From Mesorhizobium sp. (GTDB taxonomy: Bacteria; Pseudomonadota; Alphaproteobacteria; Rhizobiales; Rhizobiaceae): DNA of 64,000 nucleotides. Below are positions 39,051 to 48,094 of this stretch, piece after piece. The notes beneath the pieces are model-generated. The model made no database searches. It was not told the DNA's origin and saw only the letters and a list, made by a program, of their open reading frames with translations. Location of the stretch: NCBI RefSeq assembly GCF_016793485.1, contig NZ_JAEULZ010000038.1:62001-126000 (forward strand), read 5' to 3'. Within the stretch, counting starts at the first letter, position 1; each line of letters opens with the position of its first letter. The translations under genes were made by a program, and so were the position numbers.

Positions 39051-39911
39051 ATGGCAGACAAGCCCAACACAATAGCGTCCCTCACGGAGATTTCGGGGCA
39101 TTACGCCGCGATCCTCTGCGATGTGTGGGGCGTGCTGCACAATGGCGAACGGTGTTTCGAGCCGGCTGCGCAAGCACTGTCGCAGGCCCGCGCCAGCGGG
39201 ATCGCGGTCATAATGATCACCAATTCGCCCCGGCCTCATGAGGGCGTCGAAGAGCAGTTCGGCACTCTCGGCGTCCCGGAAAGGGCATGGAATCGGGTGG
39301 TGACGTCGGGTGACGTGACGCGCGACCTGGTGGCCGCCGGTCCACGTCGCATTTTCCATCTCGGACCTGACCGTGACGTCAATCTCTATGACGGCCTCGA
39401 CGTGGAACTGGTCGAGGAATTCGAGGCGAGCGGAGTCGTGTGCACGGGGCTGTTCGACGACGAGGTCGAGACGCCGGACGACTACCGTGACTTGCTCGCC
39501 AGGTTGCGCGCGCGCAACATGCCCTTCATCTGCGCCAACCCGGACATCGTCGTCGAGCGCGGCGAGAGGATCATCTGGTGCGCCGGCGCGCTGGCGCGCG
39601 ACTATGCCCAGCTCGGCGGCCGCACGCTGATCGCCGGCAAGCCGCACCGGCCGATCTACGAGGCCGCGCTGAAGGCAGCGAGCCAGGTCCTGGGGCGCGA
39701 AATCGGCCGTTCCGAAGCGCTGGCCATCGGCGATGGCATGCTGACCGACATCAAGGGCGCATCGGACAACGGGGTCGACGTACTCTATATTTCGGGCGGC
39801 ATTCATTCGCGTGACTACGGTCACGCGGATGATCCCGAGCCGGAGAAGCTTCAAGCCTTCCTTGACAAGCATGGCTACCGGACGGTGGCGACCATGCCCA
39901 AGCTGAGATAG
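39051..39911 (+). CDS. HAD-superfamily hydrolase, class IIA (TIGR01459 type)
   Basis: A 286-residue HAD phosphatase. Motif I is modified to ILCDVWGVLHNGE (first Asp in DVWG), motif II MITNSPRP, motif III lysine in IAGKPHRPIYEAAL and motif IV GDGMLTDIKGA. It belongs to the family of NagD-like sugar or nucleotide phosphatases, found next to ribF in many Rhizobiales. ATG 39051 fits; upstream in-frame codons lie in antisense DNA. ribF follows after ten bases. Confidence 0.87.
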   Translation: MADKPNTIASLTEISGHYAAILCDVWGVLHNGERCFEPAAQALSQARASGIAVIMITNSPRPHEGVEEQFGTLGVPERAWNRVVTSGDVTRDLVAAGPRRIFHLGPDRDVNLYDGLDVELVEEFEASGVVCTGLFDDEVETPDDYRDLLARLRARNMPFICANPDIVVERGERIIWCAGALARDYAQLGGRTLIAGKPHRPIYEAALKAASQVLGREIGRSEALAIGDGMLTDIKGASDNGVDVLYISGGIHSRDYGHADDPEPEKLQAFLDKHGYRTVATMPKLR

Positions 39912-39921
39912 CGATACGGTG

Positions 39922-40914
39922 ATGGCGCAGCCTTTTCGACACATCACTGGCGACGATCCGCTAGGAGCGGATTTGCGTGGCGGCGTCGTGGCAATCGGCA
40001 ATTTCGACGGCGTGCATCGTGGCCACCAGTCGGTGCTGCAACGGGCGCTGGACCAGGCGAAGCAACTGGGTGTTCCCGCGCTGGTGCTGACTTTTGAGCC
40101 GCACCCGCGCAAGGTGTTCCAGCCCGAGGTACCGCTGTTCATCCTGACGCCGCCGGCCATGAAGGCAGCGGTGCTCGCCGAAATGGGCTTTTCGGCCATG
40201 GTCGAGCAGCCGTTCACGCGCGAATTCGCGTCGCATACGGCCGAAAGCTTCGTCTCGGATGTGCTGGAGAGCCGGCTGGGGATCAGCCACGCGGTCACGG
40301 GCTTCGATTTCCATTTCGGCAAGAACAGGCAGGGCGGCCCGGCCTTCCTCATGGAAAGCGGCGAGCGGCACGGGTTTGGCGTGACTCTGGTCGATGCCTT
40401 TCGCGACGAGGGGGCGGAAGTTGTTTCGTCCAGCCGCATACGCGAGTTGCTCGCTGCGGGCGACGCGGCCCAAGCGGCGGGCCTGCTTGGCTATCGCTTT
40501 ACCGTGCAGGCCGAGGTTAAGGATGGCCAGAAGCTCGGCCGAACGCTCGGCTTTCCGACCGCCAACATGGTGCTGTCGCCCGACTTCGGGATGCGCGAGG
40601 GGATCTATGCCGTCCGCTTCCGGCGGCATGACGGGTCGCTGCATGACGGCGTGGCGAGTTTCGGCAGGCGGCCGACCGTCGACGCAGATGGCGCGCCGCT
40701 GCTGGAAACCTTTGTCTTCGATTTCTCCGATGACCTCTATGGCGAGACCTGCCAGGTTTCGTTCTTCGGCTATCTGCGCGGAGAGGAAAAGTTCGACGGT
40801 TTGGACGCGCTCGTCGCGCAGATGAAGCGCGACGAGGCAGAGGCGAGGGCGATGCTTTCGGGCGTCAGGCCGTTGTCGGATCTGGACGCCCGCATCGCTT
40901 TTTCTAGGGCATGA
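39922..40914 (+). CDS. ribF: Bifunctional riboflavin kinase / FAD synthetase
   Basis: A 330-residue enzyme that makes FMN and then FAD. The adenylyltransferase half has AIGNFDGVHRGHQSVL and the SSRIRELL substrate region; the kinase half has GRTLGFPTANM and a C-terminal YGETCQVSFFGYLR. The start ATG 39922 is preceded by an in-frame GTG at 39919. The stop codon is formed by a palindromic repeat (40903-40966). Together with the HAD phosphatase upstream it forms a small operon. Confidence 0.95.
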   Translation: MAQPFRHITGDDPLGADLRGGVVAIGNFDGVHRGHQSVLQRALDQAKQLGVPALVLTFEPHPRKVFQPEVPLFILTPPAMKAAVLAEMGFSAMVEQPFTREFASHTAESFVSDVLESRLGISHAVTGFDFHFGKNRQGGPAFLMESGERHGFGVTLVDAFRDEGAEVVSSSRIRELLAAGDAAQAAGLLGYRFTVQAEVKDGQKLGRTLGFPTANMVLSPDFGMREGIYAVRFRRHDGSLHDGVASFGRRPTVDADGAPLLETFVFDFSDDLYGETCQVSFFGYLRGEEKFDGLDALVAQMKRDEAEARAMLSGVRPLSDLDARIAFSRA

Positions 40915-40966
40915 TCCCGAAAAGTGGGAACCGGTTTTCGGAAAAGATGATGCTATAACTCTAGAG
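40903..40966. repeat. Rhizobial palindromic intergenic repeat providing two stop codons
   Basis: The element reads TCTAGGGCATGATCCCG at the left, then CCGAAAA/TTTTCGG arms around GTGGGAACCGG, and ends in GATGATGCTATAACTCTAGA. Outer CTAG ends and inner CATGATC/GATGATG blocks are self-complementary. It contains the ribF TGA stop (plus) and the hdeD TAG stop (minus). Repeats with this CATGATCCCGAAAAGTGG core are common in Rhizobiales from my memory. Confidence 0.88.
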
Positions 40967-41536
40967 TTTGGCACCGCTCTTGAGCGCCAGGCCAAGGGCA
41001 ATGCAGGTCCAGCCCTGGAAGATCATGTCGATCGCCAGGAACATGCCGAGCACCCACACGCTGTTGACCGGCCATCCGATCGCGATGACGATGCCGCAGA
41101 GAGCGGTGATGATGGCAGCTGTGATGATCCAGCCTGCGCCCTTGTCGTTCCAGTGCTTGAAACCGATCCAGGCGCGCACGACGCCGGCCGCTATCAGGCT
41201 TGCGGCCAGGAGCAGCGTCAGCACGCCCGCTGCAAGCGCCGGATTGGTGAAAGCGATGACCCCGGCGATGGCATAGAGCAGGCCGCCGAGCAGCCAGTAG
41301 AAGAAGCCGCCCCAGGTTTTCACGCCGAACGCGTGCGCGATCTCGAAGCCGCCGACCATCAGCATCATGATGCCGACGAGATAAACGGAGGCGACCGTGG
41401 CGATGAGCAGGTTTCCAAGCGCGATGCCGCCGAAGACCAGCATCATGATGCCCAGCGCGACGAACCATCCCCACTTGGCGCGCAACTCGCCAACGCGTTC
41501 CTTGAATGTATCGGCAATATCCGGTGTCAAAGTCAT
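40961..41536 (-). CDS. HdeD family membrane protein
   Basis: A 191-residue polytopic protein with six hydrophobic helices. The N-terminal KWGWFVALGIMMLVFGGIAL and the paired GVIAF-type helices match HdeD (acid-resistance membrane protein family, DUF308). AGGAGGG precedes the ATG at 41536. It is a single gene that converges on ribF. Confidence 0.88.
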   Translation of the reverse strand: MTLTPDIADTFKERVGELRAKWGWFVALGIMMLVFGGIALGNLLIATVASVYLVGIMMLMVGGFEIAHAFGVKTWGGFFYWLLGGLLYAIAGVIAFTNPALAAGVLTLLLAASLIAAGVVRAWIGFKHWNDKGAGWIITAAIITALCGIVIAIGWPVNSVWVLGMFLAIDMIFQGWTCIALGLALKSGAKL

Positions 41537-41705
41537 GGCTTCGTCCCTCCTTGAAGCACACCCCTATCAGCGAACGGATGGTAGCCCGGTCACCGCTTTT
41601 CGTCCATGCGGCCGGCAGACGGCCATATCGCTGAATTAATTCAAATTTTACGCAATCGAACGAAACAGGAGAGAGCCGTTCGATCGACGTCTCGGGGGTG
41701 TTGTC

Positions 41706-42521
41706 GTGTTGCGTAGAAAAACCTCACTGCTTGCCGCGACCGTTCTGGTCGCGTTGCCACAAACCGTTCTTGCGGGCGAGGGGGGCGGTGTCTTCGACTG
41801 GGTGCGTGGCGACTGGAAGTTGATCGTCGGCGCAACCGGCATGGTCGCTCCCGACTTCGAGGGCGCCAAGGACATCATGTTCAGCGTGTCGCCCATCATC
41901 TCGCTCGGCAAGGCGGGGCCTGAGGCGCGCTTCACCTCACGCAACGACGGCATCTCCTTCTCGCTCTACGACAATGGCGCCGTGCGCGCCGGCCTCAACG
42001 GCCAGATCGTGCTCGAACGCAACAGCAACGACTACTGGCAACTGCAAGGCCTCGACCCTGTTCGCTGGGGCGCGGAAATCGGCGGCTTTGCTGAAGTTTA
42101 CCCGACCGACTGGCTTCGTTTGCGCGGCGAGGTACGGCAGGGCGTGCGTTCTCACACGGGCGTCGTGGCGGACATTACGGTCGATGCGTTCAAGGATATC
42201 ACGGACTCGGTACGGATCTCCGGTGGCCCGCGTATGTCGTGGGCGTCCGCGGACTATTTCGAAAGCTACTATGGGGTCAACGCGGCGGAATCGTTCAGTT
42301 CCGGCCTTTCCGAATACGATCCGGGCGGCGGTCTGAAATCGATCGGCTTTGGCGGCGCTTATGACTGGAAGGCCACGGAAAAGCTGACGACCAGCGTTTT
42401 CGCGGAATATTCGCGCCTGATGGGACCAGCGGCGGATTCGAGCCTCGTGAAACAGCGCGGTTCGCCAAACCAGTTCACCTTCGGCCTGTCGGCGGCCTAC
42501 CGATTCGATTTTTCGATGTAA
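41706..42521 (+). CDS. MipA/OmpV family outer-membrane protein
   Basis: A 271-residue outer-membrane beta-barrel. A signal peptide ends around VLAGEGG. Alternating strands (GATGMVAPDFEGAKD, then RFTSRNDGISFSLYD) match the MipA pattern. The last strands end in SAAYRFDFSM, a typical C-terminal aromatic. GTG 41706 is the likely start, just after a G-rich stretch. Role unknown; some relatives interact with murein synthesis. Confidence 0.85.
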   Translation: MLRRKTSLLAATVLVALPQTVLAGEGGGVFDWVRGDWKLIVGATGMVAPDFEGAKDIMFSVSPIISLGKAGPEARFTSRNDGISFSLYDNGAVRAGLNGQIVLERNSNDYWQLQGLDPVRWGAEIGGFAEVYPTDWLRLRGEVRQGVRSHTGVVADITVDAFKDITDSVRISGGPRMSWASADYFESYYGVNAAESFSSGLSEYDPGGGLKSIGFGGAYDWKATEKLTTSVFAEYSRLMGPAADSSLVKQRGSPNQFTFGLSAAYRFDFSM

Positions 42522-42527
42522 GCGTGG

Positions 42528-42962
42528 CTATCGAACAAGACGGCTGTCGAATGGATAGCGATATGTCTCGACAATATGTATCCGAGCAGCATCCGGGTGT
42601 TTGGGATTGAGCAGAAAATTGCGCGCTTTCGGCATGATCACCGAAGGAACACTCATCAGCGCAAAATTCCGCTCTGTAAGAAATTTGTCACCTATGCGAC
42701 GAGTCTGGTCCATGTCATCCTTCCAGTCCGTTGGAACATCCGGGACGAAAGCATCGACGTCGTCCGGGATCTCGATTTCCAACAGCTGGTAGTGGTCCGG
42801 CACCGTATGCCGTGTAGCATGAACGAGAATTTCCAGCAGTGCCGTAGACGGATGATCCGTGCAGTAGACGACTGGACTTCCCTGAAAGTGCCAGCGTCCA
42901 TCAATCAGCAAGCCGCCTTCGCCCGACAGGTCGGCGAAGTTTGATATCCGCCACAGCCTCAT
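42528..42962 (-). CDS. RES domain toxin
   Basis: A 144-residue RES-family toxin (type II TA; relatives such as MbcT phosphorylyse NAD+ and ParT ADP-ribosylates Prs). Candidate active residues are R23 (GRWHFQG), Y33, E44 (LLEILVH) and S107 in the VPSVI motif. The antitoxin gene lies immediately upstream, its stop TGA touching the ATG here. The tight pairing and DUF2384 partner make the call secure. Confidence 0.93.
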   Translation of the reverse strand: MRLWRISNFADLSGEGGLLIDGRWHFQGSPVVYCTDHPSTALLEILVHATRHTVPDHYQLLEIEIPDDVDAFVPDVPTDWKDDMDQTRRIGDKFLTERNFALMSVPSVIMPKARNFLLNPKHPDAARIHIVETYRYPFDSRLVR

Positions 42963-43406
42963 TCAGGCGAACATTCCGTATTCGATGCGAATGAGTTCCT
43001 CGAACACGACGTTCGCGCCGGTCTCACTTGCTAGCAGGTCGATGGGTCTCGCGTCGTCCAGCGCTATGATCTCGCTGCGAAGCCAGCGCTGTGCCTTTTC
43101 GTGGTTCCCGAAAACTCGTTCGGCATGCCGCATGATCCGCTCGAGGCGCAACACCCGGTCCGACTCGGCGACCGTCAGATGCTCCCCGACTTCCTTCCGT
43201 CGCGCGAGGGTGCGGCGGGGCGCAACGATGGAATAGAGCTCGTCATTGCTGAAGCCGAGGGCTTTCAGCGCTTCGATGCTGGCATAGGGCAGGGGAAACG
43301 GTTGGCCGGTGAGCTGCTCGACCTCATGAAATCCGCCATGTCGAGCGTCTTCCTGTTCCCATGAGGTTTTTGCGGCTTCGACTTTCGGCTGTATTTTCCG
43401 AGCCAT
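42963..43406 (-). CDS. Xre/MbcA/ParS-type antitoxin
   Basis: A 147-residue antitoxin. The middle has a helix-turn-helix type segment (LGFSNDELYSIVAPRRTLARRK) and the C-terminal half (residues about 85-147) is the DUF2384 toxin-binding domain (RIMRHAERVFGNHEKAQRWL, DLLASETGANVVFEELIRIEYG). It should neutralise the RES toxin and repress the operon. The first gene of the operon; near-palindromes lie just upstream. Confidence 0.92.
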   Translation of the reverse strand: MARKIQPKVEAAKTSWEQEDARHGGFHEVEQLTGQPFPLPYASIEALKALGFSNDELYSIVAPRRTLARRKEVGEHLTVAESDRVLRLERIMRHAERVFGNHEKAQRWLRSEIIALDDARPIDLLASETGANVVFEELIRIEYGMFA

Positions 43407-43727
43407 AATACGTCCCAGACATATAGGTCAGTGCCATTTGCCCAGAAAGATAGGCGCATATGGCGCAGGATGCAACCAGCGACGTCTCATACCCCGCTTG
43501 CTTGGCTCTTTATTCCTTAACCGGTCTCGGCTAGAAGCGCGCCATGACGCACTTTTCGCGCATGCCGTTTACGGCGATACGAATTATGAGCCCGGTGTTC
43601 CAGGCGGCCTGAAGGCTGCCGGAGCCGCCGGGACTTTTTGCGCGAAACTCTCTCGCGCTTTCCAGGGAACATGATAGTTCAACGCCCGAAGGCTTTGCGC
43701 CCGACGGGCATGCACGATGGCAAAACG
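43407..43727. promoter_or_regulatory. Divergent antitoxin / ileS control region
   Basis: 321 bases. Toward the antitoxin are two small dyads: GACATATAGGTC at 43419-43430 and GCGCATATGGCGC at 43455-43467, candidate operators. Toward ileS there is a 22-codon ATG-started frame (43544-43612) and hairpins followed by T5; see the next entry. No other gene is seen. Confidence 0.5.
43544..43639 (+). promoter_or_regulatory. Possible ileS leader (short frame plus attenuator-like hairpins)
   Basis: A 22-codon frame begins ATG at 43544 and ends TGA at 43612. It contains two isoleucine codons, one the rare ATA. GGCGGCC at 43603-43609 can pair with GGCTGCC at 43614-43620 (seven pairs, one G-T) or, at 43603-43608, with GCCGCC at 43624-43629. 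T5 follows at 43635-43639, five bases after. The start of ileS lies about 88 bases further on. The arrangement looks like attenuation, but is unproven. Confidence 0.35.
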
Positions 43728-46724
43728 ATGACCGATACAGCCGACAAGATCGATTATTCAAAGACGCTCAACCTGCCGCAGACGGATTTCCCGATGCGCG
43801 CCGGCTTGCCCGAAAAGGAGCCGCTGGCGGTAAAGCGCTGGCAGGATATGAACCTCTACAAGCGCCTGCGCGAGGACGCGAAGGACCGCCCGCTCTACGT
43901 GCTGCATGACGGACCGCCCTACGCCAACGGCAACATCCATATCGGCCATGCGCTGAACAAGATCCTGAAGGACGTGATCACGCGCTCGTTCCAGATGCGC
44001 GGCTACAACTCCAACTATGTGCCCGGCTGGGACTGCCATGGCCTGCCGATCGAATGGAAGATCGAGGAGGAGAACTATCGCTCCAAGGGCAAGCAGAAAC
44101 CTGATCTTTCCAACCCTGCGGCGATGATCGAGTTCCGCCGCGAATGCCGCGCCTATGCGGAAAAATGGATCAAGATCCAGGGCGACGAGTTCCAGCGGCT
44201 CGGCGTCGTCGGCGACTTCGCCAACCCGTATCTCACCATGGCCTACCATGCGGAGTCGCGCATTGCTGGCGAACTGCTGAAATTCGCGATGAGCGGCCAG
44301 CTCTACCGCGGCTCCAAGCCGGTGATGTGGAGCGTGGTCGAGCGCACGGCGCTGGCCGAAGCCGAGATCGAATACCAGGACTATGAGAGCGACACGATCT
44401 GGGTGAAGTTCCCGGTGGTCCATTCCGCCGAAACAGACACCTCCGTCACCTTTTCGGAAGGTGGATATGCAGTCGTCTCCCCTCCAGACAGTTTGACCGG
44501 TTCCTATGTCGTTATCTGGACCACTACTCCCTGGACAATCCCAGGCAACCGCGCGGTCGCATACTCGCCCCGAGTAGCCTATGGCCTTTTTGAAGTTGTT
44601 TCTGCAGAGAACAAGTTCGGCCCGCAGCCAGGCGAACGGCTAATTTTTGCCGACGCTCTGGCAGAAGAAGCTGCGACCAAGGCAAAGGTCACGTTGAAGC
44701 GCCTGCGGACAGTTGAAGCCGAGTCGCTTGCGATGCTGACTCTTGATCACCCTTTTCGGAATGCTTCCGGGCACTACGATTTCGCTGTTCCGCTGCTCCC
44801 TGGCGAACACGTCACCGACGATGCCGGCACCGGCTTCGTCCACACCGCGCCCAGCCATGGCCGAGAGGACTTCGAGGCGTGGATCGACGCGACGGCGGAA
44901 CTGCGCGCCCGTGGCATCGACACGGACATCCCGTTCCCGGTCGACGACGCCGGCTTCTACACCAAGGACGCGCCGGGTTTCGGCCCGGATCGCGAGGGCG
45001 GGCCGGCGCGCGTCATCGACGACAGCGGCAAGAAGGGCGATGCGAACAAGGCGGTCATCGACGCGCTGATCGAGCGCAACGCGCTGTTTGCACGGGGCCG
45101 GCTTAAGCACCAGTACCCACACTCATGGCGCTCGAAGAAGCCGATCATCTTCCGCAACACGCCGCAGTGGTTCGTCCATATGGACTACGACCTCAAGGAC
45201 GGCACCACGCTGCGCAGCCGCGCGCTGAAGGCGATCGACGACACGCGCTTCGTGCCGGGCGCAGGCCAGACCCGCCTGCGCGCCATGATCGAGGAGCGGC
45301 CGGACTGGGTGCTGTCGCGCCAGCGCGCCTGGGGCGTCCCGATCTGCGTCTTCGTCGACGAGGACGGCGAGGTGTTGAAGGACGACGAAGTCAACCGCCG
45401 CATCACCGACGCCTTCGAGGCCGAGGGCGCGGACGCATGGTTCGCGGAAGGCGCCAAGGAGCGTTTCCTCGGGAACACGCACGACGCATCGAAATGGACC
45501 ATGGTCAAGGACATCCTCGACGTCTGGTTCGACTCCGGTTCCACCCACGCCTTCACGCTGGAGGACCGCCCGGACCTGAAATGGCCAGCCGACGTCTATC
45601 TGGAAGGCTCCGACCAGCATCGCGGCTGGTTCCATTCCTCCCTGCTTGAAAGCTGCGGGACGCGGGGGCGGGCGCCCTACAACGCGGTCATCACCCATGG
45701 CTTCACCATGGACGAGGAAGGTCGCAAGATGTCGAAGTCGCTCGGCAACACGGTCGTTCCGCAGGACGTGATCAAGCAGTCCGGCGCGGATATCCTGCGC
45801 CTCTGGGTGGTGACGACCGATTACTGGGAGGACCAGCGGCTCGGCAAGACCATCCTGCAGACCAACATCGACGCCTACCGCAAGCTCCGCAACACGATCC
45901 GCTGGATGCTGGGAACGCTCGCGCATGACGACGGCGCGACCGTGCCGCTGGCAGAAATGCCCGAGCTGGAGCGGCTGATGTTGCACCGGTTGGCGGAACT
46001 GGATCAGGTGGTGCGTTCGGGCTACGACGCGTTCGACTTCAAGCGGGTCGCCCGCGCCCTGTCGGATTTCATGAACATCGAGCTGTCGGCCTTCTATTTC
46101 GACATCCGCAAGGACGCGCTCTACTGCGAGGGACCCTCGAGCCTGAAGCGCAAGGCTTCGGTGCAGGTTGTCAGGCATCTCTTCGAGTGCCTCGTCACCT
46201 GGCTGGCGCCGATGCTGCCCTTTACCGCCGAGGAAGCATGGCTGGATCGTTATCCGGGCAGGGAATCCGTGCATCTGGAGCAGTTCCCGGCGGTTCCGGC
46301 CGACTGGAGGAACGACGCGCTCGCCGCCAAGTGGGAGAAGGTGAAGGACGTGCGCCGGGCCGTGACCGGCGCGCTGGAGATCGAGCGCGCCAGAAAGACG
46401 ATCGGCGCGTCGCTTGAGGCGGTACCGGTGATCTACCTCGCGGATGCGGCGCTCAAGGAAGCGATCACCGGAGTCGACATGGCCGAGATCGCCATCACGA
46501 GCGGGCTGGACATCACGGACGGCCAGGCTCCGGCCGGCGCTTTCACGCTGCCGGAGGTCCCGGGCGTGGCCGTCGCCGTCGCAAAGGCCGAGGATCGGGG
46601 CTTGCGCAAATGCGCGCGTTCATGGCGCTACACGGCCGATGTCGGCGACGATGCGGCATTCCCGGACGTGTCGGCACGCGATGCGCAAGTGCTGCACGAA
46701 CTGCGGCAGCTCGGGCGTCTCTGA
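43728..46724 (+). CDS. ileS: Isoleucyl-tRNA synthetase
   Basis: A 998-residue class I synthetase that charges tRNA-Ile and edits valine. HIGH is seen in [16 protein letters not shown] near residue 62, and KMSKS in [10 protein letters not shown] near residue 666. The CP1 editing domain spans about residues 190-430 ([29 protein letters not shown]). The start ATG 43728 is chosen for its fit to homologues. The segment 44430-44800 has lower GC and other codon use than the rest, suggesting replaced DNA. Confidence 0.97.
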   Translation: MTDTADKIDYSKTLNLPQTDFPMRAGLPEKEPLAVKRWQDMNLYKRLREDAKDRPLYVLHDGPPYANGNIHIGHALNKILKDVITRSFQMRGYNSNYVPGWDCHGLPIEWKIEEENYRSKGKQKPDLSNPAAMIEFRRECRAYAEKWIKIQGDEFQRLGVVGDFANPYLTMAYHAESRIAGELLKFAMSGQLYRGSKPVMWSVVERTALAEAEIEYQDYESDTIWVKFPVVHSAETDTSVTFSEGGYAVVSPPDSLTGSYVVIWTTTPWTIPGNRAVAYSPRVAYGLFEVVSAENKFGPQPGERLIFADALAEEAATKAKVTLKRLRTVEAESLAMLTLDHPFRNASGHYDFAVPLLPGEHVTDDAGTGFVHTAPSHGREDFEAWIDATAELRARGIDTDIPFPVDDAGFYTKDAPGFGPDREGGPARVIDDSGKKGDANKAVIDALIERNALFARGRLKHQYPHSWRSKKPIIFRNTPQWFVHMDYDLKDGTTLRSRALKAIDDTRFVPGAGQTRLRAMIEERPDWVLSRQRAWGVPICVFVDEDGEVLKDDEVNRRITDAFEAEGADAWFAEGAKERFLGNTHDASKWTMVKDILDVWFDSGSTHAFTLEDRPDLKWPADVYLEGSDQHRGWFHSSLLESCGTRGRAPYNAVITHGFTMDEEGRKMSKSLGNTVVPQDVIKQSGADILRLWVVTTDYWEDQRLGKTILQTNIDAYRKLRNTIRWMLGTLAHDDGATVPLAEMPELERLMLHRLAELDQVVRSGYDAFDFKRVARALSDFMNIELSAFYFDIRKDALYCEGPSSLKRKASVQVVRHLFECLVTWLAPMLPFTAEEAWLDRYPGRESVHLEQFPAVPADWRNDALAAKWEKVKDVRRAVTGALEIERARKTIGASLEAVPVIYLADAALKEAITGVDMAEIAITSGLDITDGQAPAGAFTLPEVPGVAVAVAKAEDRGLRKCARSWRYTADVGDDAAFPDVSARDAQVLHELRQLGRL

Positions 46725-46881
46725 CGCATCCGTGATGGGATGTGCGGGGCGCAAAGTTGCCCTTGACGGACCCTTAAGGTAAACAAGGGACAATCCGGCC
46801 GACAAATTGTCGCCGGATTTCCGTCCGATATGCGCTGGGTGCGCGGCTGGGCGACTGTTCGGCCGACGGAGAGGTAGTTTG

Positions 46882-47574
46882 GTGGGATTTGTGTCGATGA
46901 AGGAACGTTTTGGCGCACGGACGATCGTTGCCGCGCCGCTACTCGTATCCGGCCTGCTTGTTTCGGGCTGCATGAGTTCGCCGACTTACGGCACGGGCGT
47001 CACCGCGAACGAACAACTCGCAACTGACCTCAGCGGCATGTTTTCGATGACGCCGAAGCGGACGAGCGCCGAGTACGCGCCGCGCGCGGATCTGGTGAAG
47101 CCGACCAAGGCGACGACGGAGCTCCCGGCGCCGCAGGACAGCATCGTCACGGCCGACGCCGGCCAGTGGCCGGAATCGCCTGAGCAGCGCAGGGCCCGCC
47201 TCCGCGCCGAGGCGACGGAAAACCAGGACAACCCGAACTGGCAGTCCGATATCGTCAACGACATGAGCCCCACTACGAGCCGAACCAGCCGGAATTTCGG
47301 CAAGACGACCAAGCAACTGGAGTCGGGCATCGAGCCGATATCATCGGCGAGCCTCAACCAGCAGGGCGCCGCGTTCCGCAAGGCACGTGACGCCAGCAAC
47401 CAGGGTGACCCCACGGTCCGCAAGACCCTGACGGAGCCGCCTGTCGAATATCGCCAGCCCGCAACAACGGCCGCCACCGACGATCTCGGCGAGCCGGAAT
47501 TCAAGAAGCAGCGCCGTCTGAAGGCGGAGGCTCAAGGCAAGAAGAGCTGGAAGGACATGGTTCCCTGGCTCTAG
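46882..47574 (+). CDS. Lipoprotein of unknown function
   Basis: A 230-residue exported protein. The GTG 46882 start is placed seven bases after GGAGAGG; ATG 46897 is too far from it. A signal peptide ends in the lipobox LLVSGC, so the mature protein begins at Cys. The rest is hydrophilic and disordered, rich in Thr/Pro/Arg, without a recognised domain. It probably lies in the envelope. It sits between ileS and tadA, converging on tadA. A family name cannot be given. Confidence 0.75.
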   Translation: MGFVSMKERFGARTIVAAPLLVSGLLVSGCMSSPTYGTGVTANEQLATDLSGMFSMTPKRTSAEYAPRADLVKPTKATTELPAPQDSIVTADAGQWPESPEQRRARLRAEATENQDNPNWQSDIVNDMSPTTSRTSRNFGKTTKQLESGIEPISSASLNQQGAAFRKARDASNQGDPTVRKTLTEPPVEYRQPATTAATDDLGEPEFKKQRRLKAEAQGKKSWKDMVPWL

Positions 47575-47577
47575 GAT

Positions 47578-48006
47578 TCAGCGCCGTTCGCTAAAGAATG
47601 TCCTCAGCAGGTTTGCAGCCTTAACTTCGCCCAGACCCGAATAGACTTCCGGAACATGATGGCATGTCGGCGCGGCGAAGAAGCGCACGCCGCTGGCGAC
47701 GCCGCCACCCTTCTCGTCCGTCGCGCCGAAATAGAGACGGCGTATGCGCGCGAACGAGATCGCGCCGGCGCACATGGTGCACGGTTCGAGCGTGACGTAG
47801 AGGTCGGCCTGGCCAAGCCGTTCAACGGAGAGCTTCTGCGAAGCCTCTCGGATGACCAGCATCTCGGCATGAGCCGTGGCGTCGGAGAGTTCTCGGGTTC
47901 GGTTGCCTGCCCGCGCGACAATGTCGCCGCCGACCACGAGCACCGCGCCGATGGGAACTTCGCCACGCTCGCCCGCTGCCTCTGCCTCGGCGAGCGCCTC
48001 GCCCAT
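47578..48006 (-). CDS. tadA: tRNA-specific adenosine deaminase
   Basis: A 142-residue enzyme that converts A34 to inosine in tRNA-Arg(ACG). The cytidine/deoxycytidylate deaminase zinc motif is HAEM and PCTMCAGAI (TLEPCTMCAGAISFARI). The ATG 48006 follows GGACGGA; a TTG at 48030 is possible. It is divergent from the pseudouridine synthase gene. Confidence 0.93.
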   Translation of the reverse strand: MGEALAEAEAAGERGEVPIGAVLVVGGDIVARAGNRTRELSDATAHAEMLVIREASQKLSVERLGQADLYVTLEPCTMCAGAISFARIRRLYFGATDEKGGGVASGVRFFAAPTCHHVPEVYSGLGEVKAANLLRTFFSERR

Positions 48007-48094
48007 GAAATCCGTCCGGCCTGAAACCAATCTCTATTTCCTCGCAAGGCTGAAACGATCCTGATATCTACGCGCCCAAAGAGGCAAAGGCCAC

